From: a virus
Virus record (IMG/VR): IMGVR_UViG_3300019776_000324
Span: 64,001-128,000 of that record
DNA length: 64,000 nucleotides
Direction: 5' to 3' (one strand)
Every line of letters begins with the position of its first letter. Position 1 is the first letter of the stretch. Of the stretch, positions 9,406 to 17,777 are shown one piece after another. The notes below the pieces were generated by a model. That model had not been told where the DNA came from, did no database searches, and saw only the letters and a list, made by a program, of their open reading frames with translations. A program made the position numbers and the translations under genes.

Positions 9406-9430
9406 AAGTACATTACTAGGAGATTTGCCA

Positions 9431-10342
9431 TTGGCCACAACATTTGCACCTAAAGTGGTAGTACCTAAAAACTACCTCAATAACAGAGATATCTTAAAAC
9501 AAATACATCTAAGCAAGAACACATATTGTACCTATTTAGATCCAGTTAACGATCACCAATACGATATTATTTTGCCTACTGTGGAGAAAATTAACCAGCG
9601 CACTATTGCTGAAGCTAGACGCAACAAAGCCGATAGACTCAAACGCGAAGGTGTTATTGTAGATCCTAAAAAGATTGCCAATACCGATTTAGTGTTTCGT
9701 ATTACTTGCTGGGAACACATACCAATGGCGCCTAAAAAAGTGCCAAAAACCACAGCTAAAAAGAAAAAAATTGAAGATATATTTGAGCTAGAACTTGAAG
9801 CAGAAGATCCACTAGCAGAGTTATTGGATATTCCTGTGTTGGATGAAAAGCATGTACGCTTGAACTTTCCTCCGTTTTATCACTATCGTTTAGACGAGAA
9901 TAAAGTGCCATTTTTAGTAGGCAAGAGTCACTGGAAAGGCGACTTAGAGCACGGTGAATTCAGCAAGGATCACGGTCAAACTACACGCACCTTAGCTACC
10001 ATGTACATGAAGCTGTGTGAACGCTATGCTACTCGCAGTAACTGGAGAGGATACACTTACAATGAAGAAATGCGTGGACAAGCTCTACTACAACTTAGCC
10101 AAATTGGTCTCCAGTTTGATGAATCAAAGTCTCAAAACCCATTTGCTTATTACACTGCCGCTATCACTAATAGTTTTACTCGTATTCTTAACTTAGAGAA
10201 AAAGAATCAAAACATTCGTGACGATATGCTAGAGCAAGCTGGATTGAATCCTTCATGGACTAGACAAAATGCCGGCAAGAAAGATCCTAATTTTGGATCT
10301 GTTGTTACTATCACAGCAGGCGAAGACTACGAAGCTCAATGA
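9431..10342 (+). CDS. 55: Late-transcription sigma factor gp55, N-terminally extended
   Basis: A 303-aa protein. Residues about 200-280 match the T4 gp55 core: NWRGYTYNEEMRGQALLQLS, FDESKSQNPFAYYTAAITNS, FTRILNLEKKNQ (T4: NFSGYTQSWKQEMIADGIE and so on). gp55 directs host RNA polymerase to late promoters. T4 gp55 is only 185 aa; here about 150 extra N-terminal residues precede the core, including a segment with RRNKADRLKREGV and a Lys-rich linker. I chose TTG 9431 because AGGAG lies 8 nt upstream; an in-frame TTG at 9389 sits inside the promoter. The stop overlaps the next start (ATGA). Confidence 0.85.
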   Translation: MATTFAPKVVVPKNYLNNRDILKQIHLSKNTYCTYLDPVNDHQYDIILPTVEKINQRTIAEARRNKADRLKREGVIVDPKKIANTDLVFRITCWEHIPMAPKKVPKTTAKKKKIEDIFELELEAEDPLAELLDIPVLDEKHVRLNFPPFYHYRLDENKVPFLVGKSHWKGDLEHGEFSKDHGQTTRTLATMYMKLCERYATRSNWRGYTYNEEMRGQALLQLSQIGLQFDESKSQNPFAYYTAAITNSFTRILNLEKKNQNIRDDMLEQAGLNPSWTRQNAGKKDPNFGSVVTITAGEDYEAQ

Positions 10343-11484
10343 GTAAAACAGAAGTGTATTGCACTGCTCCTTGGAACGGATTAACCATCCGCGAAGATGG
10401 GCATGTGCGAACTTGCTGTGTAGGTTCAACCTCGTTGGGTAACTTAAACGAACAAACAATTGAATCTATTGAGTCTGGCCCAGTGCTAGCGGAACTACGG
10501 CAAGCAATGTTAAACTCTGAGCCGCATAGTACAAACTGCCAGGCCTGTATATCACACGAAGCTCATTCAGGGCTTGCATCGCTTCGGCAACACTATCTTC
10601 GTTATTATCCAAATACCGAACAATTAAAATTGCAATTTGTAGACATCAGATGGAATAATATTTGTAACCTGGGCTGTATGTATTGCGATTCAACTTTTAG
10701 TAGCACTTGGGCAACTCGAATGCCTGTTGCACAAAAAAATGTTCCAGTAAAGGTATATCAGGATGAATTGCTAGATTGGATACTTGATCGTTCTGCTGAT
10801 GTCAAGGAAATTATGTTAGTGGGTGGCGAACCCATGTTAATGAAACAAAATTATACTTTGTTGGCCAAATTGCCCTTGGATTCAAAAATTAGTATTATAA
10901 CCAACCTAAGCTACGATTTAGAAAATTTGCCTTGTTTGGATGATCTACTTAAACGGCCCAGAAACAATATCATTTGGAATATCAGTTTAGAAAACACTGA
11001 ACAACAATTTGAGTATGTTAGATCTGGTGCACAATGGTCGCAACTTGAAAAGAATTTAAAATATGTGTCTGACAGATGGCCGGTTACTATCAATGCTGTA
11101 TATTCGGTGTTTAGTGCGTTTACTCTAGTTGATACAGTTAAAGTTGCGCATCGTCTTGGTGTACAAAAGATGAATCTTGTACCTATTAATAAAAACACAT
11201 CTATGGACATGTACAACATGCCATTGGAAATAAAGAAAATAGCACTTGAACAACTGACCGAAGCGCAGGACTGGCATCAGAATCAGTTACACCCCGAGGA
11301 TCGATTTTTATATCCGCTTGTTGGGTTTGATGATTTGAAGAACATGTTGCAGGTTAGTCCAAAAAATCCTGTCACTTGGGCCAAATTCTATGACGGCGTT
11401 GAAAATTACGATAAATGGAGCCAAATTAAATTTCAAAATTTATGGCCAGAAGTATTTGAATTAATGAAAAAGTATTTGAAGTAA
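10339..11484 (+). CDS. Radical SAM protein 1 (N-terminal twitch/SPASM type)
   Basis: A 381-aa protein. Residues 7-75 form an N-terminal twitch-like region (CTAPWNGLTIREDGHVRTCC, then CQAC) that would hold an auxiliary Fe-S cluster. The radical SAM core begins near residue 105 with CNLGCMYC (CX3CX2C, binding the 4Fe-4S cluster and SAM), followed by GGEPM near residue 160. This is the architecture of twitch-domain radical SAM proteins. The substrate is unknown. The ATG overlaps the gp55 stop, so it shares the gp55 promoter. I infer an enzymatic modification role but not its target. Confidence 0.85.
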   Translation: MSKTEVYCTAPWNGLTIREDGHVRTCCVGSTSLGNLNEQTIESIESGPVLAELRQAMLNSEPHSTNCQACISHEAHSGLASLRQHYLRYYPNTEQLKLQFVDIRWNNICNLGCMYCDSTFSSTWATRMPVAQKNVPVKVYQDELLDWILDRSADVKEIMLVGGEPMLMKQNYTLLAKLPLDSKISIITNLSYDLENLPCLDDLLKRPRNNIIWNISLENTEQQFEYVRSGAQWSQLEKNLKYVSDRWPVTINAVYSVFSAFTLVDTVKVAHRLGVQKMNLVPINKNTSMDMYNMPLEIKKIALEQLTEAQDWHQNQLHPEDRFLYPLVGFDDLKNMLQVSPKNPVTWAKFYDGVENYDKWSQIKFQNLWPEVFELMKKYLK

Positions 11485-11490
11485 CATCTC

Positions 11491-11519
11491 TTGCATTTGC
11501 GTTAACAATCGTTTACAAT
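11491..11519 (+). promoter_or_regulatory. Sigma70-type promoter before gp47, start codon near +1
   Basis: TTGCAT (11491-11496), a 17-bp spacer and TACAAT (11514-11519). The gp47 ATG at 11528 begins 8 nt after the -10 element, and no Shine-Dalgarno lies between. The transcript would therefore be leaderless or have only one or two leading bases. Confidence 0.65.
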
Positions 11520-11527
11520 ACACAATT

Positions 11528-12544
11528 ATGACAAATCTATTCCGCAAAACGGCCGTATGTACTGATATCCATTTTGGATTGAAATCAAACAGCCTAGTAC
11601 ACAATCAAGACTGTTCGGACTTTATCGACTGGTTTATTGCCACAGCCAAAGAACAAGGCTGTGAAACTGGCATGTTCCTAGGTGATTGGCATCACCATCG
11701 TGCCAGCATTAACTTGCAAACTCTGCACTTCAGTTTAAAAAGTTTACAGAAACTAAGTGCTGCATTTGATAATTTCTATTTTATTCCAGGAAATCATGAC
11801 TTGTACTACAGAGACAAGCGTGACATCCACGGTGCAGAATGGGCACAACACTTGCCTAATATACATGTCATCAATGATTGGTTCAGTGAAGGCGGAGTAA
11901 CTATTGCCCCATGGCTGGTAGGTGACGATCATAAAAAGATACAAAAACTAAACAGTCAGTATGTGTTTGGACACTTTGAACTGCCACACTTTAAAATGAA
12001 CGCCATGGTAGAGATGCCAGATCACGGTGAGATACATGTGGATCACTTTAGTGGTGTAGGCGAAGTATATTCTGGACACTTCCATTTACGACAAAACAAA
12101 CGCAACATCAACTATATTGGCAACTGCTTTCCGCATAACTTTGCTGACGCAGGTGACAGTAGTCGCGGCATGATGGTCCTAGAGTGGGGCAAGCCAGCAG
12201 AATATCACGCATGGCCAGGACAACCCTTGTATCGTGTGCTTAAACTGAGTCAGGTGATTGACAATGCTCCAAACATGTTGGCCAAGAATATGCATGTCAG
12301 AGTAGAACTAGACATTGATATCAGTTACGAAGAAGCTAACTTTATCAAAGAAACATTTGTTAAAGACTACAACTTAAGAGAAATGGCCTTGCTACCAGTT
12401 AAGAGCACCGCAGTCGATTTGGATCTCGCTCCGGGCGAAATCAAGTTTGAAAGCGTAGATCAAATTGTTACAGACCAAATTACTAATATCGAAAGTGAGT
12501 TTTACGATCCTAAGCTACTGTTAAAAATATATCAAAATCTATAA
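11528..12544 (+). CDS. 47: Recombination endonuclease subunit gp47 (SbcD/Mre11 type)
   Basis: A 338-aa calcineurin-like phosphoesterase (T4 gp47 is 339 aa). Metal-binding motifs are in order: DIHFG (residues 13-17), GDWHHH (about 56), GNHD (about 87) and GHFHLRQ (about 182). With gp46 it forms the Mre11-Rad50-like nuclease that resects DNA ends for recombination-dependent replication and host DNA degradation. It is followed by a radical SAM gene that overlaps its stop (TAATG), separating it from gp46, whereas in T4 only small genes lie between 47 and 46. Confidence 0.93.
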   Translation: MTNLFRKTAVCTDIHFGLKSNSLVHNQDCSDFIDWFIATAKEQGCETGMFLGDWHHHRASINLQTLHFSLKSLQKLSAAFDNFYFIPGNHDLYYRDKRDIHGAEWAQHLPNIHVINDWFSEGGVTIAPWLVGDDHKKIQKLNSQYVFGHFELPHFKMNAMVEMPDHGEIHVDHFSGVGEVYSGHFHLRQNKRNINYIGNCFPHNFADAGDSSRGMMVLEWGKPAEYHAWPGQPLYRVLKLSQVIDNAPNMLAKNMHVRVELDIDISYEEANFIKETFVKDYNLREMALLPVKSTAVDLDLAPGEIKFESVDQIVTDQITNIESEFYDPKLLLKIYQNL

Positions 12545-14118
12545 TGATAGAAGATATCCTGTCAGACTTACAACAAAGATATGATTGCTCTAGTCCTATC
12601 TATTTGTCTGATTTTTTTCAGCCAGGCGGTGATCAACGACTTTACAATAAGTTAAAGGGATTGTATCAGCCGGCGTACGATAATCGATATCGAATAATAG
12701 TCGTACAAGATTGTGCTGACATACATGATTACAAGGATTTGCCTGGAAGAGCTATTGTTGCTCTTCAAAAATATGCCAGCCAAATTGATATTTCTAATTT
12801 TTTTATTTTGTTACTAACCAGTAACAATATGGAATCTGAATTGGAAACAGCCAGAACTCTGTATTCATCTGATGAGTGTGCTATACGCACAGAATTGATT
12901 GATAATTTACCCTTGGTGGAGTTGCCTACAGATGCACAAGATACATTCTGTGTGCTTCCGTGGATGCACTTGTATATTGGGCCCGATGGTAATATTTTAC
13001 CATGCTGTGTTGCTGATCAAAAATTTCCAATTGGCAACATAAAGGATCAGTCTATCACCGATATAGTGACTTCTGATAAATTTAATCGCATTAGATCTAA
13101 TATGATCCAGGGCTTGCGCAGTAAAGAATGCTCGTATTGTTATGACCAAGAAGATTCTAAAATAACAAGCCTGCGCTCACAGCATAATAAAAAATATCCT
13201 TCTATTTCTGCCAAGTCAGTCAAGCATGACGGAACCATTGATCAATTTGAGCCAATTGATCTTGACATACGATTGAACAACATTTGTAATCTTAAATGTC
13301 GCATGTGTAGTGGATATTTTAGTAGTGCTATTGCACAAGAAGAAGCAGAATTGTTCGGCAATACTGATTCTGTTAATGCTTCTTTACGATTACAACAAAG
13401 AAAATCCAAATTTTCTGAAATAGTAGAGTATCTGCCGTCTACTGAAAAAATTTACTTTGCCGGGGGCGAGCCCTTGCTAGCCAGTGAACACTACGAAATT
13501 CTAAAATATCTAATTGACTGCGGTAATACTGATTTGGAAATTGCTTACAATACCAATTTTACTACATTACAATATCGCGATATTAGTGTGCTAGATTTAT
13601 GGAAACACTTTTCCAATGTTACTGTTGGTGCTAGCCTTGATGCCTGTGGCCCGGTTGCTGAGTATGTACGACACGGTACTAATTGGGCAACTATAGAATC
13701 AAATTTAAAATTATTAAAAACTCAATGCCCAACTGTAAATTTTAGAGTAGCATCAACTATAGGATTATTAAATGTCCAAAGTCTGATTGAGTTACAACAA
13801 ACCTGGCACACTAATCAACTGCTTGATATTTCAAAATTTTCAATGACTACCATGATCGAACCTGCGCACTTGACAGTTCGAGTTTTACCCACGCATCATA
13901 AACAACGGCTGGAGGCACTAATTACTGCTCATATCAAATGGTGCCAGAGTAATTCTGCCATTAGTCTTGCAAATCAATGGCAAGACCTGTTAAACTACAT
14001 GTGGTCCGAAGATCACAGTCACTATTTAGATGACTTTAAACGATTGACCATATCACTAGATGCTCATAGAAAAGAGTCTCTGTTGATTGCAGTACCCGAA
14101 CTTAGCGACTTATTATGA
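12544..14118 (+). CDS. Radical SAM protein 2 (twitch type, with extra N-terminal domain)
   Basis: A 524-aa protein. Residues 1-130 are an unrecognised domain. Residues about 135-200 are a twitch region (FCVLPWMHLYIGPDG, then LPCC and CSYC). The radical SAM core starts near 245 with CNLKCRMC, followed by GGEPLL near 308. It shares its architecture with the 10339-11484 protein but is longer. It begins inside the gp47 stop and its own stop overlaps the gp46 start (ATGA), so it is expressed in fixed linkage with both nuclease subunits. Function unknown; the linkage could mean joint regulation only. Confidence 0.85.
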   Translation: MIEDILSDLQQRYDCSSPIYLSDFFQPGGDQRLYNKLKGLYQPAYDNRYRIIVVQDCADIHDYKDLPGRAIVALQKYASQIDISNFFILLLTSNNMESELETARTLYSSDECAIRTELIDNLPLVELPTDAQDTFCVLPWMHLYIGPDGNILPCCVADQKFPIGNIKDQSITDIVTSDKFNRIRSNMIQGLRSKECSYCYDQEDSKITSLRSQHNKKYPSISAKSVKHDGTIDQFEPIDLDIRLNNICNLKCRMCSGYFSSAIAQEEAELFGNTDSVNASLRLQQRKSKFSEIVEYLPSTEKIYFAGGEPLLASEHYEILKYLIDCGNTDLEIAYNTNFTTLQYRDISVLDLWKHFSNVTVGASLDACGPVAEYVRHGTNWATIESNLKLLKTQCPTVNFRVASTIGLLNVQSLIELQQTWHTNQLLDISKFSMTTMIEPAHLTVRVLPTHHKQRLEALITAHIKWCQSNSAISLANQWQDLLNYMWSEDHSHYLDDFKRLTISLDAHRKESLLIAVPELSDLL

Positions 14119-15878
14119 TACAAATTAAAAATTTAACTGTTCGTAACTTTATGAGTGTAGGTAACGCTACACAAGCTGTGGACTTTGATCGTAACGATCT
14201 TACACTGGTACTAGGCGAGAACTTGGACTTAGGCGGTGACGGAAGTCGTAACGGAACAGGTAAAACTACAATTATCAATGCTCTTAGTTACGCCTTGTAC
14301 GGACAAGCATTAAGTAATATTCGCAAAGACAATCTAGTTAACAAGACCAACGGCAAAGGCATGTTGGTAAGTTTGGATTTTGTTGTTGGCAATCAAGAAT
14401 ATAAGATTGAGCGTGGTCGCAAGCCCAATGTACTTAGGTTCTATGTCAACAACAAAGAACAAGAAATTACAGATGATGCACAAGGCGATTCAAGAGAAAC
14501 ACAAGAAGCTATTGAACATACCCTAGGGCTTAGTCATGACATGTTCAAGCATATCCTAGCACTCAATACTTACACAGAACCGTTTTTAAGTTTAAAAGCC
14601 AACGATCAGCGTACAATTATTGAGCAGTTGTTAGGTATTACCATGCTGTCAGAACGGGCAGACAAGATCAAAGAGCTTAATAAATCTACTAAAGATGGAA
14701 TAACACAAGAAGAGTTTCGTATTCGTGCTGTGCAAGAAGCTAACAAGCGCATTGAAGAACAAATTACGGCACTCAAGCGTAGACAAACAATGTGGACCGA
14801 CAAGCATGAGCAAGATATCAAGGAACTTGAGAAGGCCTTATCGTCGTTACAGAATATACAGATTGAAGACGAGATTAGAGCGCACAAAGATCATAAGGAA
14901 TGGGATCAAAAGCGCAAGGACATCAATGAACTTTCGTCGCAGATCAGCAGAACGAAACTGGACATCAGCCGGGAGGAAAAGCTGGTTGCCAAACTATCTA
15001 AAGAACTCGAGACGCTTTCAAAACACGAATGTCATACATGCGGTCAGTCCTTTCACGACAGTAAGCACCAACAAGTTTTGGAAGCGAAACAGAAGGATCT
15101 GGCAGTGGCAAGAGAAAACTGCCAAGCTCATAGCACCCTGTTATCAGAACTACAGGTTGCCCACGACTCCCTGGGCCCGTTAGGAAAACCTCCTACCATG
15201 TTCTACGACAAAGAAGAAGATGCAATACATCATCAGGCTACTTTAACCAACTTAGAAAAACAAATTGCTGAAAAATCCACAGAGGTAGACCCTTATGGAG
15301 AGCAAATTGAAGAAATGCAACAGCAAGCCCTACAGGAGGTAACATATGACACACTTAATGAACTTACTCGCTTACAAGAACATCAAGAGTTCTTGCTCAA
15401 ACTACTCACAAGCAAAGACTCGTTTATCCGTAAAAAAATTATTGAACAAAATCTTAGCTATCTAAATGCTAGACTAACACACTACTTAGATCGTGTGGGC
15501 TTGCCGCATACTGTGGTATTCCAAAACGATCTGACTGTCAGCATCGAAGAGCTAGGTCGTGAGCTGGACTTTGATAACTTATCTAGAGGTGAACGCAATC
15601 GTTTGATCTTGAGTATGAGCTGGGCATTCCGTGATGTGTTTGAAAGCCTGTATCAGCCTATTAACTTGTTGTTTATAGATGAAATGATTGACAACGGATT
15701 GGATACACAAGGTGTTGAAAGCAGTCTAGCATTACTAAAACAAATGAGCCGTGAACGACACAAGAGTATTTGGCTAGTAAGTCACAGAGATGAACTTGCT
15801 GGTCGTGTAGAGAACATACTCAAAGTTGTTAAGGAAAACGGCTTTACAAGTTACAACACGGATGTAGAAATAGCGTGA
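14115..15878 (+). CDS. 46: Recombination endonuclease subunit gp46 (SbcC/Rad50 type)
   Basis: A 587-aa SMC-like ATPase (T4 gp46 is 560 aa). The Walker A motif is GSRNGTGKTT (43-52). A coiled coil of about 100 residues on each side flanks a zinc hook CHTC (about 306-309). The ABC signature LSRGERNRL (about 488) and Walker B LLFIDEMID (about 517) follow. It provides ATP-driven DNA tethering for the gp47 nuclease. It overlaps the upstream radical SAM gene by 4 nt, and its stop overlaps the GTG start of the next radical SAM gene. Confidence 0.95.
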   Translation: MIQIKNLTVRNFMSVGNATQAVDFDRNDLTLVLGENLDLGGDGSRNGTGKTTIINALSYALYGQALSNIRKDNLVNKTNGKGMLVSLDFVVGNQEYKIERGRKPNVLRFYVNNKEQEITDDAQGDSRETQEAIEHTLGLSHDMFKHILALNTYTEPFLSLKANDQRTIIEQLLGITMLSERADKIKELNKSTKDGITQEEFRIRAVQEANKRIEEQITALKRRQTMWTDKHEQDIKELEKALSSLQNIQIEDEIRAHKDHKEWDQKRKDINELSSQISRTKLDISREEKLVAKLSKELETLSKHECHTCGQSFHDSKHQQVLEAKQKDLAVARENCQAHSTLLSELQVAHDSLGPLGKPPTMFYDKEEDAIHHQATLTNLEKQIAEKSTEVDPYGEQIEEMQQQALQEVTYDTLNELTRLQEHQEFLLKLLTSKDSFIRKKIIEQNLSYLNARLTHYLDRVGLPHTVVFQNDLTVSIEELGRELDFDNLSRGERNRLILSMSWAFRDVFESLYQPINLLFIDEMIDNGLDTQGVESSLALLKQMSRERHKSIWLVSHRDELAGRVENILKVVKENGFTSYNTDVEIA

Positions 15879-16888
15879 CATTAGCAACCTGGCACTTCCA
15901 TATTGAGATATCAAGCAAGTGTACCTTGCGTTGTCCTCGGTGCGCACGACAAGAAGTGCCAGACAGTTTGATCAATACCGAATTAGATTTAGAGTTTTTC
16001 AAACGCAACTTTACTGAAAAATTTATTTTGGATAATGTTGAGAAGATCACATTCTGCGGCGATGACGGTGATCCTATCTATGCACACGATCTTATTCCTG
16101 TAATTGATTATATCAAACGCATTAAGCCTGTACAAATTGTTATTATTACCAACGGTTCACACAAAAAGCCAGAATGGTGGCGTGGACTTGGTAGTGTATT
16201 AACTTCTCAAGATACTGTACATTTTAGTATAGATGGCTGGGATAACGAATCCAACAATCTGTATAGGGTCAACAGTGATTTTAACAGCATACTCGAAGGT
16301 GTAGCCAATCTGCGTTCAACTAGTAGTTGCAGAACAGTTTGGGCTGCTATTGCATTCAAGTTTAACGAAGATCATATCACCAACATAGTATCTATGGCGC
16401 AAAGCTACGGGTTTGATGCTGTACAGTTTACAAAGAGTACTAAGTTTGGTAGTGTATATCCAAGTTATGGCAACGATGATCCGCTTGAACCTAGTAGAAA
16501 GTTTGTTAGCAGCTCGCATAGATTTGAAAGAGATGTTATACTGTTAAGCTCGCGTGGGTTACATCCATCTGTAGATGTAAAGAATATTGAACTGTATAAA
16601 TCAGTTAAAGAAGTAAATGGCGTTAAACCGCTATGTGAGATTGGAAACAAAGGACTGTATATTGATGCTCGCGGTAGATTGTTTCCGTGTTGCTGGGTAG
16701 CTAATCGTTACGCACACAATACAGAATGGCAACAGCTTGCTAATCAATTTGACCTCAATCAAAGAACATTAACAGATGTATTAGTAGATCCGTTTTGGAC
16801 AACAGAATTTAAAACATTTAAGTGGCAAGAGTGTCAAAACAAGTGTAATGCCAAGAAAGTGGACGAAAAATATGCAACTCAGTGGTGA
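15875..16888 (+). CDS. Radical SAM protein 3 with C-terminal SPASM-like cysteines
   Basis: A 337-aa protein starting at GTG (GTGA overlap with the gp46 stop). The radical SAM motif CTLRCPRC is at residues 16-23, with a GDDGDP segment near 63 in place of the usual GGEP. The C-terminal region has CEIGNKGLYIDARGRLFPCC and CQNKC, resembling a SPASM or twitch auxiliary-cluster domain. The order of domains is the reverse of radical SAM proteins 1 and 2, so it is a different subfamily. Substrate unknown. It is the last tightly coupled gene of the gp47-gp46 operon. Confidence 0.85.
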   Translation: MTLATWHFHIEISSKCTLRCPRCARQEVPDSLINTELDLEFFKRNFTEKFILDNVEKITFCGDDGDPIYAHDLIPVIDYIKRIKPVQIVIITNGSHKKPEWWRGLGSVLTSQDTVHFSIDGWDNESNNLYRVNSDFNSILEGVANLRSTSSCRTVWAAIAFKFNEDHITNIVSMAQSYGFDAVQFTKSTKFGSVYPSYGNDDPLEPSRKFVSSSHRFERDVILLSSRGLHPSVDVKNIELYKSVKEVNGVKPLCEIGNKGLYIDARGRLFPCCWVANRYAHNTEWQQLANQFDLNQRTLTDVLVDPFWTTEFKTFKWQECQNKCNAKKVDEKYATQW

Positions 16889-16906
16889 GATGATAACTAT
16901 AAGTCC

Positions 16907-17335
16907 ATGGTATGGCTGTATGAAAACACTCAAATTGAAACTTTACCCGAAGATTGTGTCGGCTTTGTTTATTTGATCACAAATAACATCTCTGGCAGAA
17001 AGTATATTGGAAAGAAATTAGCAAAATTTAGTAAGACAACATACAAAGTAGTAAAATTAAAGAACGGCAACAAGAAGCGCAAGAAAATTAAAAGTAAAAT
17101 AGATTCAGACTGGCAGCTATACTATGGAAGCAACGATCAACTCAACAAAGACATTGCAGAGCTAGGCTCAGACAACTTCACAAGAGAAATATTATTTTAT
17201 TGTAAATCAAAAGCAGAATGCAGTTATGTAGAAGCTAGAGAACAATTTAATCATAGAGTATTAGAATCAGATGACTATTACAATGGGCAGATAGTTTGCC
17301 GCATACACGGTAGTCACATAAAAAACAAAATTTAG
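16907..17335 (+). CDS. GIY-YIG-like small nuclease (putative)
   Basis: A 142-aa basic protein. The segment GFVYLITNNISGRKYIGKKL (19-38) is a GIY-YIG-type first motif with VYL and KYIGKK. Asp-Trp-Xn-Tyr-Tyr-Gly-Ser (WQLYYGSND) and a later Glu (YVEAREQF) fit the family's second half. Such proteins are either homing endonucleases or nicking enzymes. It is not inside another gene and starts 18 nt after radical SAM 3 without a clear Shine-Dalgarno. The metal-binding Glu is tentatively E108 in ECSYVEAREQF, not verified. It is followed by the gene-free region. Confidence 0.7.
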   Translation: MVWLYENTQIETLPEDCVGFVYLITNNISGRKYIGKKLAKFSKTTYKVVKLKNGNKKRKKIKSKIDSDWQLYYGSNDQLNKDIAELGSDNFTREILFYCKSKAECSYVEAREQFNHRVLESDDYYNGQIVCRIHGSHIKNKI

Positions 17336-17620
17336 ATAGGCAGCTTTACTGACTCTGTGGTAAGTGTATATGGCTTACCCCCATCGAAGAACGGTGTGAT
17401 ACCCGGTCTGGAAAACTTTGGGCGTCAAAGGCAATTGCTAACTTAAGGCAACAAATGGTTTGAGCTCTGTAGAAAAAGATACAACTCATGCTTATAGGAC
17501 TTGGATTTATTATCGGGTCACTAGGGTTCCGTTGATTTGTGAAGCTAGAGTAAGGGGTACCGGTCAACCGCCTCTGCGTAGGAAACTACAATCTCTTTAT
17601 AATAAATGACTGCTGTCACT

Positions 17621-17679
17621 CGGATAATGTGAAAAGAAGTCAATTCACCGTGGCACGGTGAATTGTGACCACATAATCT
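17621..17679. repeat. Long nested hairpin
   Basis: The core is a perfect 11-bp stem, CAATTCACCGT (17641-17651) and ACGGTGAATTG (17655-17665), with a GGC loop. Outside it, CGGATAATGTG (17621-17631) pairs with CACATAATCTG (17669-17679) with one G-U pair and one mismatch. It is not followed by a T-run, so it looks like an RNA or DNA structural element rather than a simple terminator. Confidence 0.6.
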
Positions 17680-17747
17680 GGATAATGCTAAAGAAAAGCA
17701 ATTATGTTCTAATTAAAACATTATGTCTGAGCTTTAGCGAAAGACAT

Positions 17748-17766
17748 AGATTAGCGTAGCTAATCT
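17748..17766. terminator. Hairpin near the end of the minus-strand gene cluster
   Basis: AGATTAGC (17748-17755), loop GTA, GCTAATCT (17759-17766) is a perfect 8-bp stem located 12 nt past the stop of the gene at 17778-18113. Only a short T-run follows on either strand, so terminator strength is uncertain. Confidence 0.4.
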
Positions 17767-17777
17767 TTCAATGACAC

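Larger units (their letters stand above)
17336..17777. other. 442-bp gene-free region, hairpin-rich, between convergent genes
   Basis: No plausible protein is encoded on either strand; the longest frame (minus, 17346-17567) has no protein-like features. The first part (17350-17600) contains several short stems: GGTAAG/CTTACC at 17359-17379, CTTTG/CAAAG at 17416-17430, and GTAG-GAAA-CTAC with a GNRA loop near 17577-17588. The second part holds long hairpins at 17621-17679 and 17748-17766. ACATTAT/ATAATGT words recur in inverted orientation at 17624, 17669, 17701 and 17718. I do not recognise a known RNA family; a structured noncoding RNA plus terminators is the best reading. Confidence 0.5.

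Noticed and set aside
9389-9430. gp55 start at TTG 9389 (317 aa)
   Set aside because: This codon lies between the -35 and -10 boxes of a consensus promoter and has no ribosome site; TTG 9431 is preceded by AGGAG.
16907-17335. Homing endonuclease inside an intron
   Set aside because: gp46, the radical SAM genes and neighbouring genes are uninterrupted; there is no split gene around the GIY-YIG-like ORF.
17336-17443. In-frame continuation after the TAG stop of the GIY-YIG-like gene (36 codons) as possible read-through extension
   Set aside because: No known read-through context, and the sequence is not recognisably protein-like; RNA structure explains the region better.
17336-17777. tRNA, tmRNA or group I intron in the gene-free region
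   Set aside because: No T-loop with GGTTCRA and acceptor pairing, no tmRNA tag frame, and no clear P/Q/R/S core elements of a group I intron could be found by eye.
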